DNA of 64,000 nucleotides from Ralstonia pickettii (lineage in GTDB: Bacteria > Pseudomonadota > Gammaproteobacteria > Burkholderiales > Burkholderiaceae): positions 62,001 through 126,000 of the forward strand of contig NZ_MCGB01000113.1 in NCBI RefSeq assembly GCF_001699815.1, given 5' to 3'. Shown piece after piece: positions 8,652 through 17,018 of this stretch (position 1 is its first letter; every line of letters begins with the position of its first letter). The notes under the pieces are model-generated. The model was not told the DNA's origin and ran no database searches. It was given only the letters and a program-made list of their open reading frames with translations. Made by a program: the position numbers and the translations under genes.

Positions 8652-9346
8652 CGCATCGCTCCGTGTTCAATGCGGCTCAGCTTGCCGTCCTCCATGTCGA
8701 GGATGCGGCTGGCCAGGTCGAGGATGCGCGCGTCGTGCGTCACGATCACGATACAGCGGTGCGCGTTCAGGATCTCCGTCTTCACGAACTGCATGATCGA
8801 ACGGCCGGTGTCGCCATCCAGCGATGCGGTGGGTTCATCCAGGATCAGGATGTCGGGCTGCGTGACGATGGCGCGTGCAATGGCCACACGCTGCTGCTCG
8901 CCGCCACTGAGCTTGACCGGCGGCAACTGGGCGCGGTTCTTCAGCCCGACGACATCGAGGTAGTGCATGGCCTGATCGAGCGCGGTGTCCCAGGCCACAT
9001 GCCGCAGGATCAGCGGGATGGCGACGTTCTCGACCGTGGTGAGGCGCGGGAACAGGTGGTAATCCTGAAACACGAAGCCGATCCTGCCCAGGCGGAAATC
9101 GGCCAGCGCGTCGGCGCCCAGGCTCCAGATGTCAACCCCGTCCACCATCGCGCGGCCGCTATCCGGGCGCAGGATGCCCGATATCACGCTCAGCAGCGTG
9201 GTCTTGCCGCTGCCCGACGGTCCGACGATGAACAGCATCTCGTTGAACTCGGCCTCGAAACTGACCTGCATGAGCGCGCGGGTACGCGCCTCGCCCTCGC
9301 CAAACCATTTATCGAGGGCCTGAGCGGCAATGGCAACGTTGGCCAC
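8648..9346 (-). CDS. ABC exporter ATPase (DevA/LolD-like)
   Basis: A 232-residue ATPase with Walker A GPSGSGKTT (42-50), signature LSGGEQQ (146-152) and Walker B ILILDEP (166-172), as in the LolD/MacB/DevA group. The GTG start at 9346 is used because it lies 2 nt after the permease stop; a longer frame upstream would overlap the permease gene and looks non-coding. The gene sits between the permease and the fusion protein of the same exporter. Confidence 0.88.
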   Translation of the reverse strand: MANVAIAAQALDKWFGEGEARTRALMQVSFEAEFNEMLFIVGPSGSGKTTLLSVISGILRPDSGRAMVDGVDIWSLGADALADFRLGRIGFVFQDYHLFPRLTTVENVAIPLILRHVAWDTALDQAMHYLDVVGLKNRAQLPPVKLSGGEQQRVAIARAIVTQPDILILDEPTASLDGDTGRSIMQFVKTEILNAHRCIVIVTHDARILDLASRILDMEDGKLSRIEHGAMR

Positions 9347-9348
9347 AA

Positions 9349-10485
9349 TCAACCCCGGAAGATATCGAAGGGCTCGATGCGAAGCACTTTGCGCACCCCG
9401 ATGTAGCCCGATATGCCGGCAATCACGATCACCATGGCCAGCGCCAGCATCAGATTGGTGAAGGTGATCATGGCCGCGTAGTCTGGAATGCGAAGACGCA
9501 CCAGTGCGATCGACGCGGCGCATAGGCCGATCCCCAGCCCGTAGCCCACCAGCGCCACAAACGTGGCCTGGAAGACGATCATCGTGACCAGTTCGCGCCC
9601 CTTGGCCCCGATGGCCTTGAGTGCGCCAAAGCGCTCGAGGTTTTCCAGGATGAACGTGTAGAACGTCTGCCCCGAGATCGACAGCCCCACCACGAAGCTG
9701 ATCACCGTCATCAGCAGGATGTTGGTGCCAAGCCCGGTCTGGTAGGTATAGAAGTGAGAGATGCGGCCGATGAACTCTTCCCTGGTCAGGGCGCGGTAAC
9801 CGAGCCGGTCGACCGCACGTTCGATCGCCGCAATGTCGGCCTCGGTCTTGGGCTCAATCAGGATGTACGACATCGTGTAGCGCGTACTCGGCAGGTATTG
9901 CACGGCGCGGCGGTACGTTGTGTACAGGGTGGGCACGCCAAACAATCCGCTGGACGCCACCTCGCCAATGCCGACGATCACCCCTCGATGGTCGTTGACT
10001 TCGAATTCCGTGCCGATATGCGGGTTTTCGAGCTTCCCGAACTCGGCATCCTGGATGACGATGAAGGCGTTCTCGCCGTACAGATCCTGGATACGGCCAC
10101 TGAGCATGCGAGGGCGGCCGAACAGGCTGGTGTCGTCGATGCCGACGACGGTCACGGGCTGATAGGTTCCGCTGTTCAGGCGCACGAGCGCGCCGCCTGA
10201 ATAGAGCGGCACGGCAAACTTCACACCGTGAATGCTGCGTACCGCATCAAGGACGTAATCCGGCATGCCGATCGAGTTGGCCACGGTATTGACAGCCGGG
10301 TCCATGACCCACATCCGTGCGCCAATGTTGTACACGGCAGACGAAGACCGATTGAGCACGCCCGCAAACAGCGACGTCATCTCGATCATCAAAAACACGG
10401 CAAACGTAATGCCGACCAGCAAGCCGCTCAGCTTGGCCTTGTCATTGACCAGCAGCTTGTAGGCGAGTTTGAGAATGGCTTGCAC
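9349..10485 (-). CDS. FtsX-like ABC permease (DevC type)
   Basis: A 378-residue permease with one N-terminal membrane helix (about 20-40), a large periplasmic domain and three C-terminal helices, the MacB/FtsX topology. The length and the C-terminal end VRKVLRIEPFDIFRG fit the DevC group. GTG at 10485 has an AAGGGGG run just upstream and is preferred over an ATG seven codons earlier. It is the first gene of a four-gene exporter operon and is preceded by an FNR-like promoter. Confidence 0.85.
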   Translation of the reverse strand: MQAILKLAYKLLVNDKAKLSGLLVGITFAVFLMIEMTSLFAGVLNRSSSAVYNIGARMWVMDPAVNTVANSIGMPDYVLDAVRSIHGVKFAVPLYSGGALVRLNSGTYQPVTVVGIDDTSLFGRPRMLSGRIQDLYGENAFIVIQDAEFGKLENPHIGTEFEVNDHRGVIVGIGEVASSGLFGVPTLYTTYRRAVQYLPSTRYTMSYILIEPKTEADIAAIERAVDRLGYRALTREEFIGRISHFYTYQTGLGTNILLMTVISFVVGLSISGQTFYTFILENLERFGALKAIGAKGRELVTMIVFQATFVALVGYGLGIGLCAASIALVRLRIPDYAAMITFTNLMLALAMVIVIAGISGYIGVRKVLRIEPFDIFRG

Positions 10486-10560
10486 ATGGCCCCCTTGGCC
10501 ATGCACGGCAGACAGGGGTGCGCCCCGGGGTGATATCGACCGGCCGATGCATGTGCATCA

Positions 10561-10601
10561 ACGATAGCGATTCGGGGGCGGCGGCCATTGATGTGTCGCA
10601 A
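10561..10601 (-). promoter_or_regulatory. FNR-like box with -10 element (exporter operon)
   Basis: TTGATGTGTCGCAA (10588-10601) matches the FNR consensus at 8 of 10 positions. Reading toward the permease gene, a 21-nt spacer leads to TATCGT (10566-10561), a good -10. The leader would be about 70 nt. The right half, CGCAA, is the mirror of the TTGCG half in the phasin box. Confidence 0.5.
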
Positions 10602-10629
10602 GGCCGGGCTGCGTCCAGCAGGGAATGCG

Positions 10630-11277
10630 CTACAGCGTATCGTCGTCGGAAAACAAGCGATGGCGTATCGCGTAACGCACAAGGGCGGCTTCGCTGGAGA
10701 GCTGCAGCTTGTCCATCAGCCGCATCTTGTAGGTGCTGATGGTCTTGGCGCTCACGCACAGGCTGGTGGCGATCTCGGTCAAGGGCTCGCCGCGCACCAG
10801 CCGGCGATAGACTTCCATCTCGCGGTCGGACAGGCGCGTGTGGGCCGCCTCTTCACTGGGCTCGCCCAGGCTGTGCGCGAGCTTCTCCGCCATGGGTGGG
10901 CTGACGTAGGTGCCGCCGTTCGCCACCTTCTGCAGCGCGGTAACCAGTTCGGTGGCGGCGCTCTCCTTTGTCAGGTAGCCGGCCGCCCCCGCACGAAAGG
11001 CGCGTGCCACGTATTGTTCTTCAGCGTGCATGGTCAGCACCAGCACGCGCACCCTGGGGTGATCGTCATGCAACTGGCGGAGCAGTTCCAGCCCGCTGTG
11101 CCCCGGCATGGAAAGATCGAGCACGATCACCTGCGGTTGATGATCACGCACAAGTTGCACGACCTGTGTACCGTCGGAGGCTTCGCAGGCGACTTCAAAA
11201 TCCCCCGCGCGCTCAAGGATATGACGCACGCCATCGCGCATCACGGCATGATCGTCGGCGATCATCACGCGAATCAT
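10630..11277 (-). CDS. NarL/FixJ-family response regulator
   Basis: A 215-residue regulator. The receiver domain has acidic residues at 8-9, the phosphoacceptor Asp54 (VIVLDLSMPG) and Lys near 104. A LuxR-type helix-turn-helix follows at about 150-210 (LTEIATSLCVSAKTISTYKMRLMDK, of which the middle is the recognition helix). Its ATG overlaps the kinase stop as ATGA, so the pair is co-translated. It lies directly before the exporter operon and may control it, although a separate FNR-like promoter sits between them. Confidence 0.9.
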   Translation of the reverse strand: MIRVMIADDHAVMRDGVRHILERAGDFEVACEASDGTQVVQLVRDHQPQVIVLDLSMPGHSGLELLRQLHDDHPRVRVLVLTMHAEEQYVARAFRAGAAGYLTKESAATELVTALQKVANGGTYVSPPMAEKLAHSLGEPSEEAAHTRLSDREMEVYRRLVRGEPLTEIATSLCVSAKTISTYKMRLMDKLQLSSEAALVRYAIRHRLFSDDDTL

Positions 11278-12620
11278 GACGGCGCCTCCTCGGTGGCCTT
11301 GTGAACGGCGGGAAAGCTCACGCTCAAGCGAAAGCCGCCACCAGGTGCATGTGTGATCGTTGCCTGCCCGCCCAGTAGCCGGGCGCGCTCGCGAATGCCA
11401 AGCAATCCCAGCGGCTTGCGTTCACCCACCGCCGGAGGCGCCCCACTCCAGCCATGGCCATTGTCTTGAATGGACAGTTCGAGCACGTCGTCCTGCTGCG
11501 AGAACTCGATCTCAACACGCGTGGCATCGGCGTGGCGCACGACGTTGTTGAGTGCCTCCTGCACGATCCGGAACACCGAGATGGCAGCGCGCTCGTTCAT
11601 CGCCAGTTCTTGCGCATGCACAGTCACGACCAGGCCAAAGCGTTGGCGAAAATTCTTGGCCATCCATTCGAGGGACGGCACGAGCCCCAACTCGTCGAGC
11701 AATGGCGGCCGAAGATCCGCCGAGATATGCCGAACGGCAACAATCGTCTCGTCGATCACGTGTTGCATTGCCTGGGTCTGGTCGATCAGCGCCTTGTCGC
11801 TCCGTGCGGCCTGCAGATCCGCTGCCAGCAGCGAAATGTCCATCTTGAGCGCGCTCAGGCGTTGGCCCAGATCGTCGTGCAGCTCGCGGGCGATGCGGTG
11901 CCGCTCCTCCTCGCGCGTGGCCAGGATGCTGTCCGACAGATGCTGCAGTTCTTCCTGGGAGCGCCGCAGCGCCGCTTCCGCACGCACACGCTCCGTGGTG
12001 TCGCGCAGCATCACCGTGAAGAGCTTGCCGCCGTTCACTTCGATCTGTGAAATCGACGCTTCGATCGGGAATTCGCGCCCATCGGTATGCAGGGCAAACA
12101 GCGGGCGCTGCTTACCCATCTGGCGCTCCGATACGCCCGTCACCCCGAAGCGCCGTACATGCGCTTCGTGCGCGCCGCGAAACCGCTCGGGAATAAAGTC
12201 TGACAGTGGGCGGCCGATGGCTTGGCGCGCTGAACAACCGAACAGAGTTTCAGCCATGGGATTGAAGAGCACGATGCGCTGGGTTTCGTCCACCGAAATG
12301 ATGGCTTCCATTGATGACCGGATGATGCCGGCCAGCCGCGCTTCGCTCTTTTCTAGGTACGTCAGATCCCGGGCGACGGCGGCTCGCAACTTCCGCAGCC
12401 GCAGCCAATAGAAGACCAGTGCGATGACCGCAGAAATACTTGCCGAGGCCAGCAAAATGAAGGGGGCATCCCCGGCCTGAAGCGCAAACGCCAGCCGGGC
12501 AACTGCCGCCGCCAGCAGCAAAACGGCCAGCACCCCCACCACCAGTTCGGCCGAAGTGGATTGCAACTGCAGCAGCCGCCTGTGCGTTGCCTTTGAGGAT
12601 TGAGTATCTTGCTCCGCCAC
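11274..12620 (-). CDS. PAS-containing sensor histidine kinase (NarX-like HisKA_3)
   Basis: A membrane sensor kinase of about 448 residues. Two membrane helices lie near the N-terminus, then a PAS domain (FNPMAETLFGCSARQAIGRP region), a HisKA_3 dimerisation helix with the phospho-His near residue 245 (ARELHDDLGQRLSALK) and an HATPase domain. The start is uncertain: GTG at 12620 is used because the residues encoded upstream, to the ATG at 12668, are Trp/Cys-rich and do not look like protein. PAS domains in such kinases often sense redox or oxygen; no haem- or flavin-binding residues can be assigned by eye. Confidence 0.85.
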   Translation of the reverse strand: MAEQDTQSSKATHRRLLQLQSTSAELVVGVLAVLLLAAAVARLAFALQAGDAPFILLASASISAVIALVFYWLRLRKLRAAVARDLTYLEKSEARLAGIIRSSMEAIISVDETQRIVLFNPMAETLFGCSARQAIGRPLSDFIPERFRGAHEAHVRRFGVTGVSERQMGKQRPLFALHTDGREFPIEASISQIEVNGGKLFTVMLRDTTERVRAEAALRRSQEELQHLSDSILATREEERHRIARELHDDLGQRLSALKMDISLLAADLQAARSDKALIDQTQAMQHVIDETIVAVRHISADLRPPLLDELGLVPSLEWMAKNFRQRFGLVVTVHAQELAMNERAAISVFRIVQEALNNVVRHADATRVEIEFSQQDDVLELSIQDNGHGWSGAPPAVGERKPLGLLGIRERARLLGGQATITHAPGGGFRLSVSFPAVHKATEEAPS

Positions 12621-12718
12621 CGAGCACCACCAAAAGGTCGGGATGCAATCAACATAGCCCATTCCCAAGGCTGGAGGTACTAGCCGTGTGAAGGAGAAGC
12701 CCCCCGGAAAACCCTGCC

Positions 12719-12746
12719 GCCGCTGTCAGGGAATCCTGACAGCGGC
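12719..12746. repeat. Perfect 12-bp inverted repeat in divergent promoter region
   Basis: GCCGCTGTCAGG (12719-12730) and CCTGACAGCGGC (12735-12746) form a perfect dyad with a 4-nt centre, between the divergently transcribed kinase and FNR-type genes. The 15-mer ATCCTGACAGCGGCA also occurs at 5964-5978 in the mgtA leader. It could be an operator or a small hairpin. There is no T-run, and a terminator is unlikely between divergent genes. Confidence 0.6.
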
Positions 12747-12831
12747 ATGGCACATCCCGACGACCATCTCAGCGCTGCCTGATTTCGCGCAAACGCCGCG
12801 CCTCCGATACTGACCGTACGGACACCGGGCC

Positions 12832-12845
12832 TTGATGGAGCGCAG
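12832..12845 (+). promoter_or_regulatory. Weak FNR-like half box before the FNR-type gene
   Basis: TTGATGGAGCGCAG has a perfect left half but only two of five right-half matches. No -10 lies at the expected spacing. It is listed because the same TTGAT-N4-CGCAG pattern recurs before the alcohol dehydrogenase gene. Autoregulation would be the meaning if it is real. Confidence 0.25.
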
Positions 12846-12916
12846 TGACCGGACACCCACCACCTCACCGAGGATGTGTGGTTCAAAGACCACAGACGCC
12901 TTCCGGAGCCGCCCCC

Positions 12917-13708
12917 ATGATTCCGCGCACGATAGAGTCCCCTTCACCCGTCGAAACCCGCCAACTTCCCCAGCTCAGGCTCGTCCGCGACGCAACGCAG
13001 ATCCGCCAGACAACACCCCTGATTCCCAGCAGCCAATGCACCAACTGCATGATGCACTGGGCCTGTATCGCGAGCGCTGTGCCATCGGCGCAACACGAAC
13101 AACTGGATCGGATGGTGCACACCTGGCGCAAGATCGCCAAAGGCGAAGCCCTTTTTCGGGCGGGCGACGTGTTCCATGCGCTGTATGCCATCCGGTCCGG
13201 TTCGTTCAAAACCGTGGTATCGCACCCCAACGGCGCAAATCACGTCACCGGATTCCAATTGGCGGGCGAAACGCTCGGCCTCGACGGCATTGCCGCCGAT
13301 CGGCACACATGCGACGCGATTGCGCTGGAGGACAGCACCGTGTGCTCCATGCCCTTCCATTGCATTGAGGACCTGTGCCAGGACATTCGTCCACTGCAAC
13401 ATCGCCTTCACCAATTGATGGCAGAAGAGATCGTGCGCGAGTCAGGGCTGATGCTGCTGCTCGCTGGGCTGAGTGCGGAAGCGCGTGTTGCCACCTTCCT
13501 GCTGAACCTTTCCACGCGCATGCAGGACCGGGGGTATTCCGCTACCAGCTTCACGCTGCGCATGACCCGGGAAGAAATCGGCAGCTACCTTGGCATGCAG
13601 CTCGAGACCGTCAGCCGTGCGCTGTCGAGGTTTCAGCGCGAAGGCTGGATCGTGGTGAGCGGCAAGAACATCGAGCTGACCGACAAGGCGGCACTGATGG
13701 AGCTTTGA
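12917..13708 (+). CDS. fnr: FNR-type Crp-family regulator with [4Fe-4S] cysteines
   Basis: A 263-residue regulator. The N-terminus carries C41-x2-C44-x5-C50, and a fourth cysteine, C132, sits in the cyclic-nucleotide-like domain. This is the spacing of the four [4Fe-4S] ligands of E. coli FNR (C20, C23, C29, C122). The recognition helix contains ETVSR, the set that reads TTGAT in FNR. GGAG (12904-12907) supports the ATG at 12917. The protein should be a dimeric activator that loses its cluster in oxygen. Several FNR-like boxes lie within 13 kb on both sides, so it is the natural candidate controller of this island. Confidence 0.9.
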   Translation: MIPRTIESPSPVETRQLPQLRLVRDATQIRQTTPLIPSSQCTNCMMHWACIASAVPSAQHEQLDRMVHTWRKIAKGEALFRAGDVFHALYAIRSGSFKTVVSHPNGANHVTGFQLAGETLGLDGIAADRHTCDAIALEDSTVCSMPFHCIEDLCQDIRPLQHRLHQLMAEEIVRESGLMLLLAGLSAEARVATFLLNLSTRMQDRGYSATSFTLRMTREEIGSYLGMQLETVSRALSRFQREGWIVVSGKNIELTDKAALMEL

Positions 13709-13728
13709 TCGCTCGGGGCGCCCCTCAA

Positions 13729-13769
13729 AAAACATGCCGCCCCGCTTTTCAGGTGGGGCGGCATGTTTT
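13729..13769. terminator. Bidirectional intrinsic terminator
   Basis: A perfect 15-bp stem (AAAACATGCCGCCCC with its complement at 13755-13769) and an 11-nt loop lie between the converging fnr and BON genes. The A-run on one side and the T-run on the other make it work for both strands. Confidence 0.88.
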
Positions 13770-13786
13770 CTTTACTGCTTCATTAC

Positions 13787-14434
13787 CTACGGCACGATCT
13801 GGAGATGATCGATGACTTCCGTCACTCCAGGTGCGGACCATGCCGCGCCCTTTGCCGCACGCCGCTCCGATGCGGAACCGATGTGGCCGCTGAGCGTGAC
13901 CGTCCCGCCTTGAACGGAGACGCGAATGTGGTCGGCTTCACGCGCGGCATGCCGCTTGAGCGCCGCACCGATCTGCTCGGCAACATTGGCTGGCGCCACG
14001 CGCGCTTTGATCTGCAGCCGATTGATCAGGCCCGCCACACCACGCAACGATCCCACCGCATGCGCTGCCTGCTCGCTCTGGTAGGGCCAGTCCACCTCAC
14101 CCGAGAGCGTCACCCAGCCGTTTTCGACCAGCACCTCGATGCGGTTGGACGGCAGGGTAACCTGCCATTCAAGCGCGGCGCGGGCCGCTTGGGCAACGTC
14201 TGCGTCCGTATGCGCTCCCGGCAGGCGGACTTCGATTTTCTGCACGACACCACGCACGCCAGCAACACGTTCGGCTGCATGCTCGGCAGCAAGCTTTTCC
14301 ATGTAGCTGCGAACGTGGCCGGTCAGTGTCACCACGCCGTTGTCCACCTCCACACCAATTGCTGCGGCATCCACCGCAGGCTCCCAAAGCAGTTCGTCGT
14401 TGACGTCCTGTTTGATGCCCAGATCGCTTTTCAT
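13787..14434 (-). CDS. Triple BON-domain protein (paralogue A)
   Basis: A 215-residue protein built of three BON domains (about 1-65, 75-140 and 145-215), each with the pattern V-x(5-8)-G-x-V-x-L-x-G. It lacks a signal peptide, so unlike OsmY it should remain in the cytoplasm. BON domains bind lipids or act in envelope stress responses. It is the last gene of a six-gene stress operon. It is paralogous to the BON protein at 15452-16105: both begin MK(S/N)D and share LW/QW-(E/D)PAVDA near residue 16. Confidence 0.85.
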   Translation of the reverse strand: MKSDLGIKQDVNDELLWEPAVDAAAIGVEVDNGVVTLTGHVRSYMEKLAAEHAAERVAGVRGVVQKIEVRLPGAHTDADVAQAARAALEWQVTLPSNRIEVLVENGWVTLSGEVDWPYQSEQAAHAVGSLRGVAGLINRLQIKARVAPANVAEQIGAALKRHAAREADHIRVSVQGGTVTLSGHIGSASERRAAKGAAWSAPGVTEVIDHLQIVP

Positions 14435-14464
14435 ACTTTGCTCCTGCTGGATAGAGTCGCCTTG

Positions 14465-14827
14465 CTATGCCCAGCGGCGCTCACACGCTGTTTGGCAAGG
14501 CAGACAGCGCATGGCCGTCGGCTGGGCTTGCAGGCGTAAAAACGGAATCGCTTCGCCACAATCGACGCAGATACCGTAGCTGTGCTGCTGCATACGCTCG
14601 CGTGCAGCGTTCAGTTGCTCAAGCTCGCTTCGGTAGCGGACGAGCATGACGTCGTTCGTTTGTTCCCCTACCTCTTCATCGGCAAGATCCGCGTTCTCAA
14701 ACGGCGCTTCACGCGGCACCGGCACAGTGGTTGGGCCCAGCGCCGACAACTGGCGCCGCACGCGTGCTTCCTGCTCGTCGAGCAAGCTCCTCAGCCGTTT
14801 CCATTGCGCCTCGGTAAAGCGGCTCAT
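14465..14827 (-). CDS. DksA/TraR-family zinc-finger protein
   Basis: A 120-residue DksA/TraR-like protein: an N-terminal coiled coil, then the zinc finger C87-x2-C90-x17-C108-x2-C111. The coiled-coil turn carries acidic residues (ADLADEE near 46-52), as needed for action in the RNA polymerase secondary channel. It is shorter than housekeeping DksA (about 150 residues), so it is probably an accessory paralogue. Placement in the stress operon suggests it reshapes transcription when the operon is induced. Confidence 0.85.
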   Translation of the reverse strand: MSRFTEAQWKRLRSLLDEQEARVRRQLSALGPTTVPVPREAPFENADLADEEVGEQTNDVMLVRYRSELEQLNAARERMQQHSYGICVDCGEAIPFLRLQAQPTAMRCLPCQTACERRWA

Positions 14828-14874
14828 GCCACGTCTCCTTCAATGGATTCAACGTCCCAGCGGTGGGTTCGGCC

Positions 14875-15405
14875 TCAGGCTTCCGTTGGCGACAGCCAGG
14901 CCGGACGTTGCCTCGATTGCTCCCACCGGCCGGCAGTCTTCACCTGTTCGATGAAACCCGCGATCTCTTCTTGCGACAGCCCGCTGAGCACGTCACGCTG
15001 GAACAGCGCCAGCACCGGCGCCGGAATGGTGGCCGTGATGCGCATGATTTCTTCGACAGCACGGAACGCCCCGCGGGCCGCCATGACACAAATCACGGAC
15101 AGGTGCGTGGACCCCGGCAGTTGGTCAGCCAGGAAGTCCCGCATGGGCGAAGCCAGGTGGCCCATCCAGATGGGCGCGATCACGATGACGTGTTCGACAT
15201 CATCAAGCGGCGGACCTTCATAGCGATACTTGGCGCGCGCATGGAATACCGTTTCGAGGACGCAGCGCGCATCTCCCAGGAAGCCGGCGCGCGGATGCTC
15301 GTCCGTCACCTCGGCAAGCTGCCATCCGCTCTGCGCAGCCATCTGCTCGGCTACCTGACGTGCCGTGCCGGTGCGCGAGTAGTACACGATCAGCTTCTTT
15401 TCCAT
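14875..15405 (-). CDS. Flavodoxin / HemG-like protein
   Basis: A 176-residue flavodoxin-fold protein. The FMN phosphate loop SRTGTA is at residues 10-15, and APIWMGHLASPMRDFL near 85 is the second flavin loop. The ATG at 15405 has GGAG six nt upstream, and the longer frame to 15525 lacks a start signal. The pattern resembles the flavodoxin/HemG group. In an oxygen-limited operon it may act as a low-potential electron carrier or quinone-linked oxidase; this is inference. Confidence 0.8.
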   Translation of the reverse strand: MEKKLIVYYSRTGTARQVAEQMAAQSGWQLAEVTDEHPRAGFLGDARCVLETVFHARAKYRYEGPPLDDVEHVIVIAPIWMGHLASPMRDFLADQLPGSTHLSVICVMAARGAFRAVEEIMRITATIPAPVLALFQRDVLSGLSQEEIAGFIEQVKTAGRWEQSRQRPAWLSPTEA

Positions 15406-15451
15406 CTCGTACTCCAGGGATTTCGAAAGCAGTGGAAATGGCGGATTGCCT

Positions 15452-16105
15452 CTAGGAACCAACCCACATCTGGTCGACGACGGCGCGCACGCCTGGTGCA
15501 TCCCATGCGGCCTCACGGGCGGCACGGCACTCGTTGAGGTTGCGCAGCGGCCCGTACAAGGTCACCGTGCCGTCCGCCACGGAAACATTCAGGCGCGACG
15601 CGTCAACTGCAGCCAGGCGTTGCAGTGCCTTTGCAATGCGATTGCTCAGATCCGCGGGGCCCGAGGCGGCGCGCAATGTCAGCGCATTGGCCACGGATTT
15701 CACGCCGCGCACTCTGCGCACCGTGTCCAGCGCCGCACGGCGCTGGAAGTCCTGGTCGACTTCACCGCGCAGCGTCACGGCGCCGCCCTCGACAGTGATC
15801 TGGACAGCATCCGGCGGCACCGATGCATTCCAATGCAACGCGCTGCTGATCGCCTGCGCAATCTCGCCATCCGGGCGCTCCATATCCGGCGGCATCCGCA
15901 CATCCACATGGATGACAAGCGCGGTCACGCCGGCTACACGCCGGATCGCCTCTTCCGCGGCATGCTTGTCGGCGAACGTGTCGACGCCGCCGGAGAGCGT
16001 GACGACGCCATCCTTGGCCTGCACGGCAAAGCGACTGGCATCCACCGCCGGGTCCCATTGCAATTCTTCTTCGACATCGTGCTTGAGCTGGATATCGTTC
16101 TTCAT
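15452..16105 (-). CDS. Triple BON-domain protein (paralogue B)
   Basis: A 217-residue protein with three BON repeats and no signal peptide. It shares length, domain order and N-terminal motif with the BON protein at 13787-14434, which lies three genes downstream. The two copies flank the flavodoxin and DksA-like genes, so they arose by duplication within one operon. The gap to the upstream gene is 33 nt. Its function is unproven; a cytoplasmic stress role is the usual guess. Confidence 0.85.
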   Translation of the reverse strand: MKNDIQLKHDVEEELQWDPAVDASRFAVQAKDGVVTLSGGVDTFADKHAAEEAIRRVAGVTALVIHVDVRMPPDMERPDGEIAQAISSALHWNASVPPDAVQITVEGGAVTLRGEVDQDFQRRAALDTVRRVRGVKSVANALTLRAASGPADLSNRIAKALQRLAAVDASRLNVSVADGTVTLYGPLRNLNECRAAREAAWDAPGVRAVVDQMWVGS

Positions 16106-16138
16106 CGTGATCTCCTCAGGTTCAATTGAGGTCGAGGC

Positions 16139-16978
16139 TCAGTGCGACATCAGCACCGGCACGGTCATCGTGTTCAGCAGGGTGCGCGTCACCCCGCCCA
16201 GTACGAGTTCGCGCAGGCGGCTGTGCCCGTAGGCCCCCATCACGATCAGATCGGCATTGAAGTCGGCCGCTCGCGAGAGCAGCAACTCACCCACGGCGGC
16301 ATCGGAATCTGCGCAATCGGTCTCTTCCACCGTTGTATGAATACCGCGCGCATTCAGCGCACGCGCCACCTGACCCACCGTGGTTTCCTCGGCCCAGTGC
16401 TTTGGCTGCGTGCTTGTGATCTGCAGCACGTGCACATTGGTGCCCGTCATCATCGGCATGGCATCGTGCAGCGCACGGGCCGATTCGCGTCCGCCGCTCC
16501 AGGCCACCAGCACGCGCTGCGGCAATGCAGTGAAGTTGCCCGCATACGGCACAACCAGCACGGGGCGGCCCGACTCCAGGATCAGGGTCTCCACAAAGTC
16601 GCCGGCAATGAATTCATCCGGTTCATCGTGGTTCCGTTGCCCGACGACGAGAAGATCGGTCTCACGCGCTTCACGAAGTACGAGAGCCACGGGGTCGCCT
16701 TCCACTGCTCGCCACTCCGTTTCCACCGCAAGCTTCTCCGTCGCCAGGCGAAAGCGCGCGTGCACCGCATCCCGGATGCTGTCGCGCCGGATGCGGTCTT
16801 CCTCCAGATAGTGCGCAGCGTTCTCCATCATGTAGAACCAGCTGAGGCTTGGCGCAAAGCTCGCATAGATGCCGACGAGTTTGGCGCCGTGCGCCTGGGC
16901 ATACTGGGCCGCAAGGTCAAGGCGGTGCATGGCGCGTTCGCTGCGGTCCAGATGCACCATCACACTGGCGTAGCTCAT
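16139..16978 (-). CDS. Tandem universal stress protein (two UspA domains)
   Basis: A 279-residue protein with two UspA domains (about 1-145 and 150-279). The second keeps the nucleotide-binding signature GAYGHSRLRELVLGGVTR; the first lacks a clear G-x2-G-x9-G(S/T) and is probably degenerate. The ATG at 16978 is chosen because the 16 residues encoded upstream do not fit the family and the spacing to the previous gene (40 nt) is then normal. It is the second gene of the six-gene operon. Confidence 0.85.
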   Translation of the reverse strand: MSYASVMVHLDRSERAMHRLDLAAQYAQAHGAKLVGIYASFAPSLSWFYMMENAAHYLEEDRIRRDSIRDAVHARFRLATEKLAVETEWRAVEGDPVALVLREARETDLLVVGQRNHDEPDEFIAGDFVETLILESGRPVLVVPYAGNFTALPQRVLVAWSGGRESARALHDAMPMMTGTNVHVLQITSTQPKHWAEETTVGQVARALNARGIHTTVEETDCADSDAAVGELLLSRAADFNADLIVMGAYGHSRLRELVLGGVTRTLLNTMTVPVLMSH

Positions 16979-17018
16979 GGTCAGATCCCGAAGTCGTGTC
17001 AGAAGATGCGCTACCGGA

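Noticed and set aside
7494-8963. A 489-codon plus-strand frame across the exporter genes
   Set aside because: It is antisense to the fusion-protein and lipoprotein genes, which have clear domains, lipobox and coupled starts on the other strand.
12641-12655. FNR box before the sensor kinase gene
   Set aside because: Only the half ATCAA is present. The other half does not match, and no -10 lies at 21 nt.
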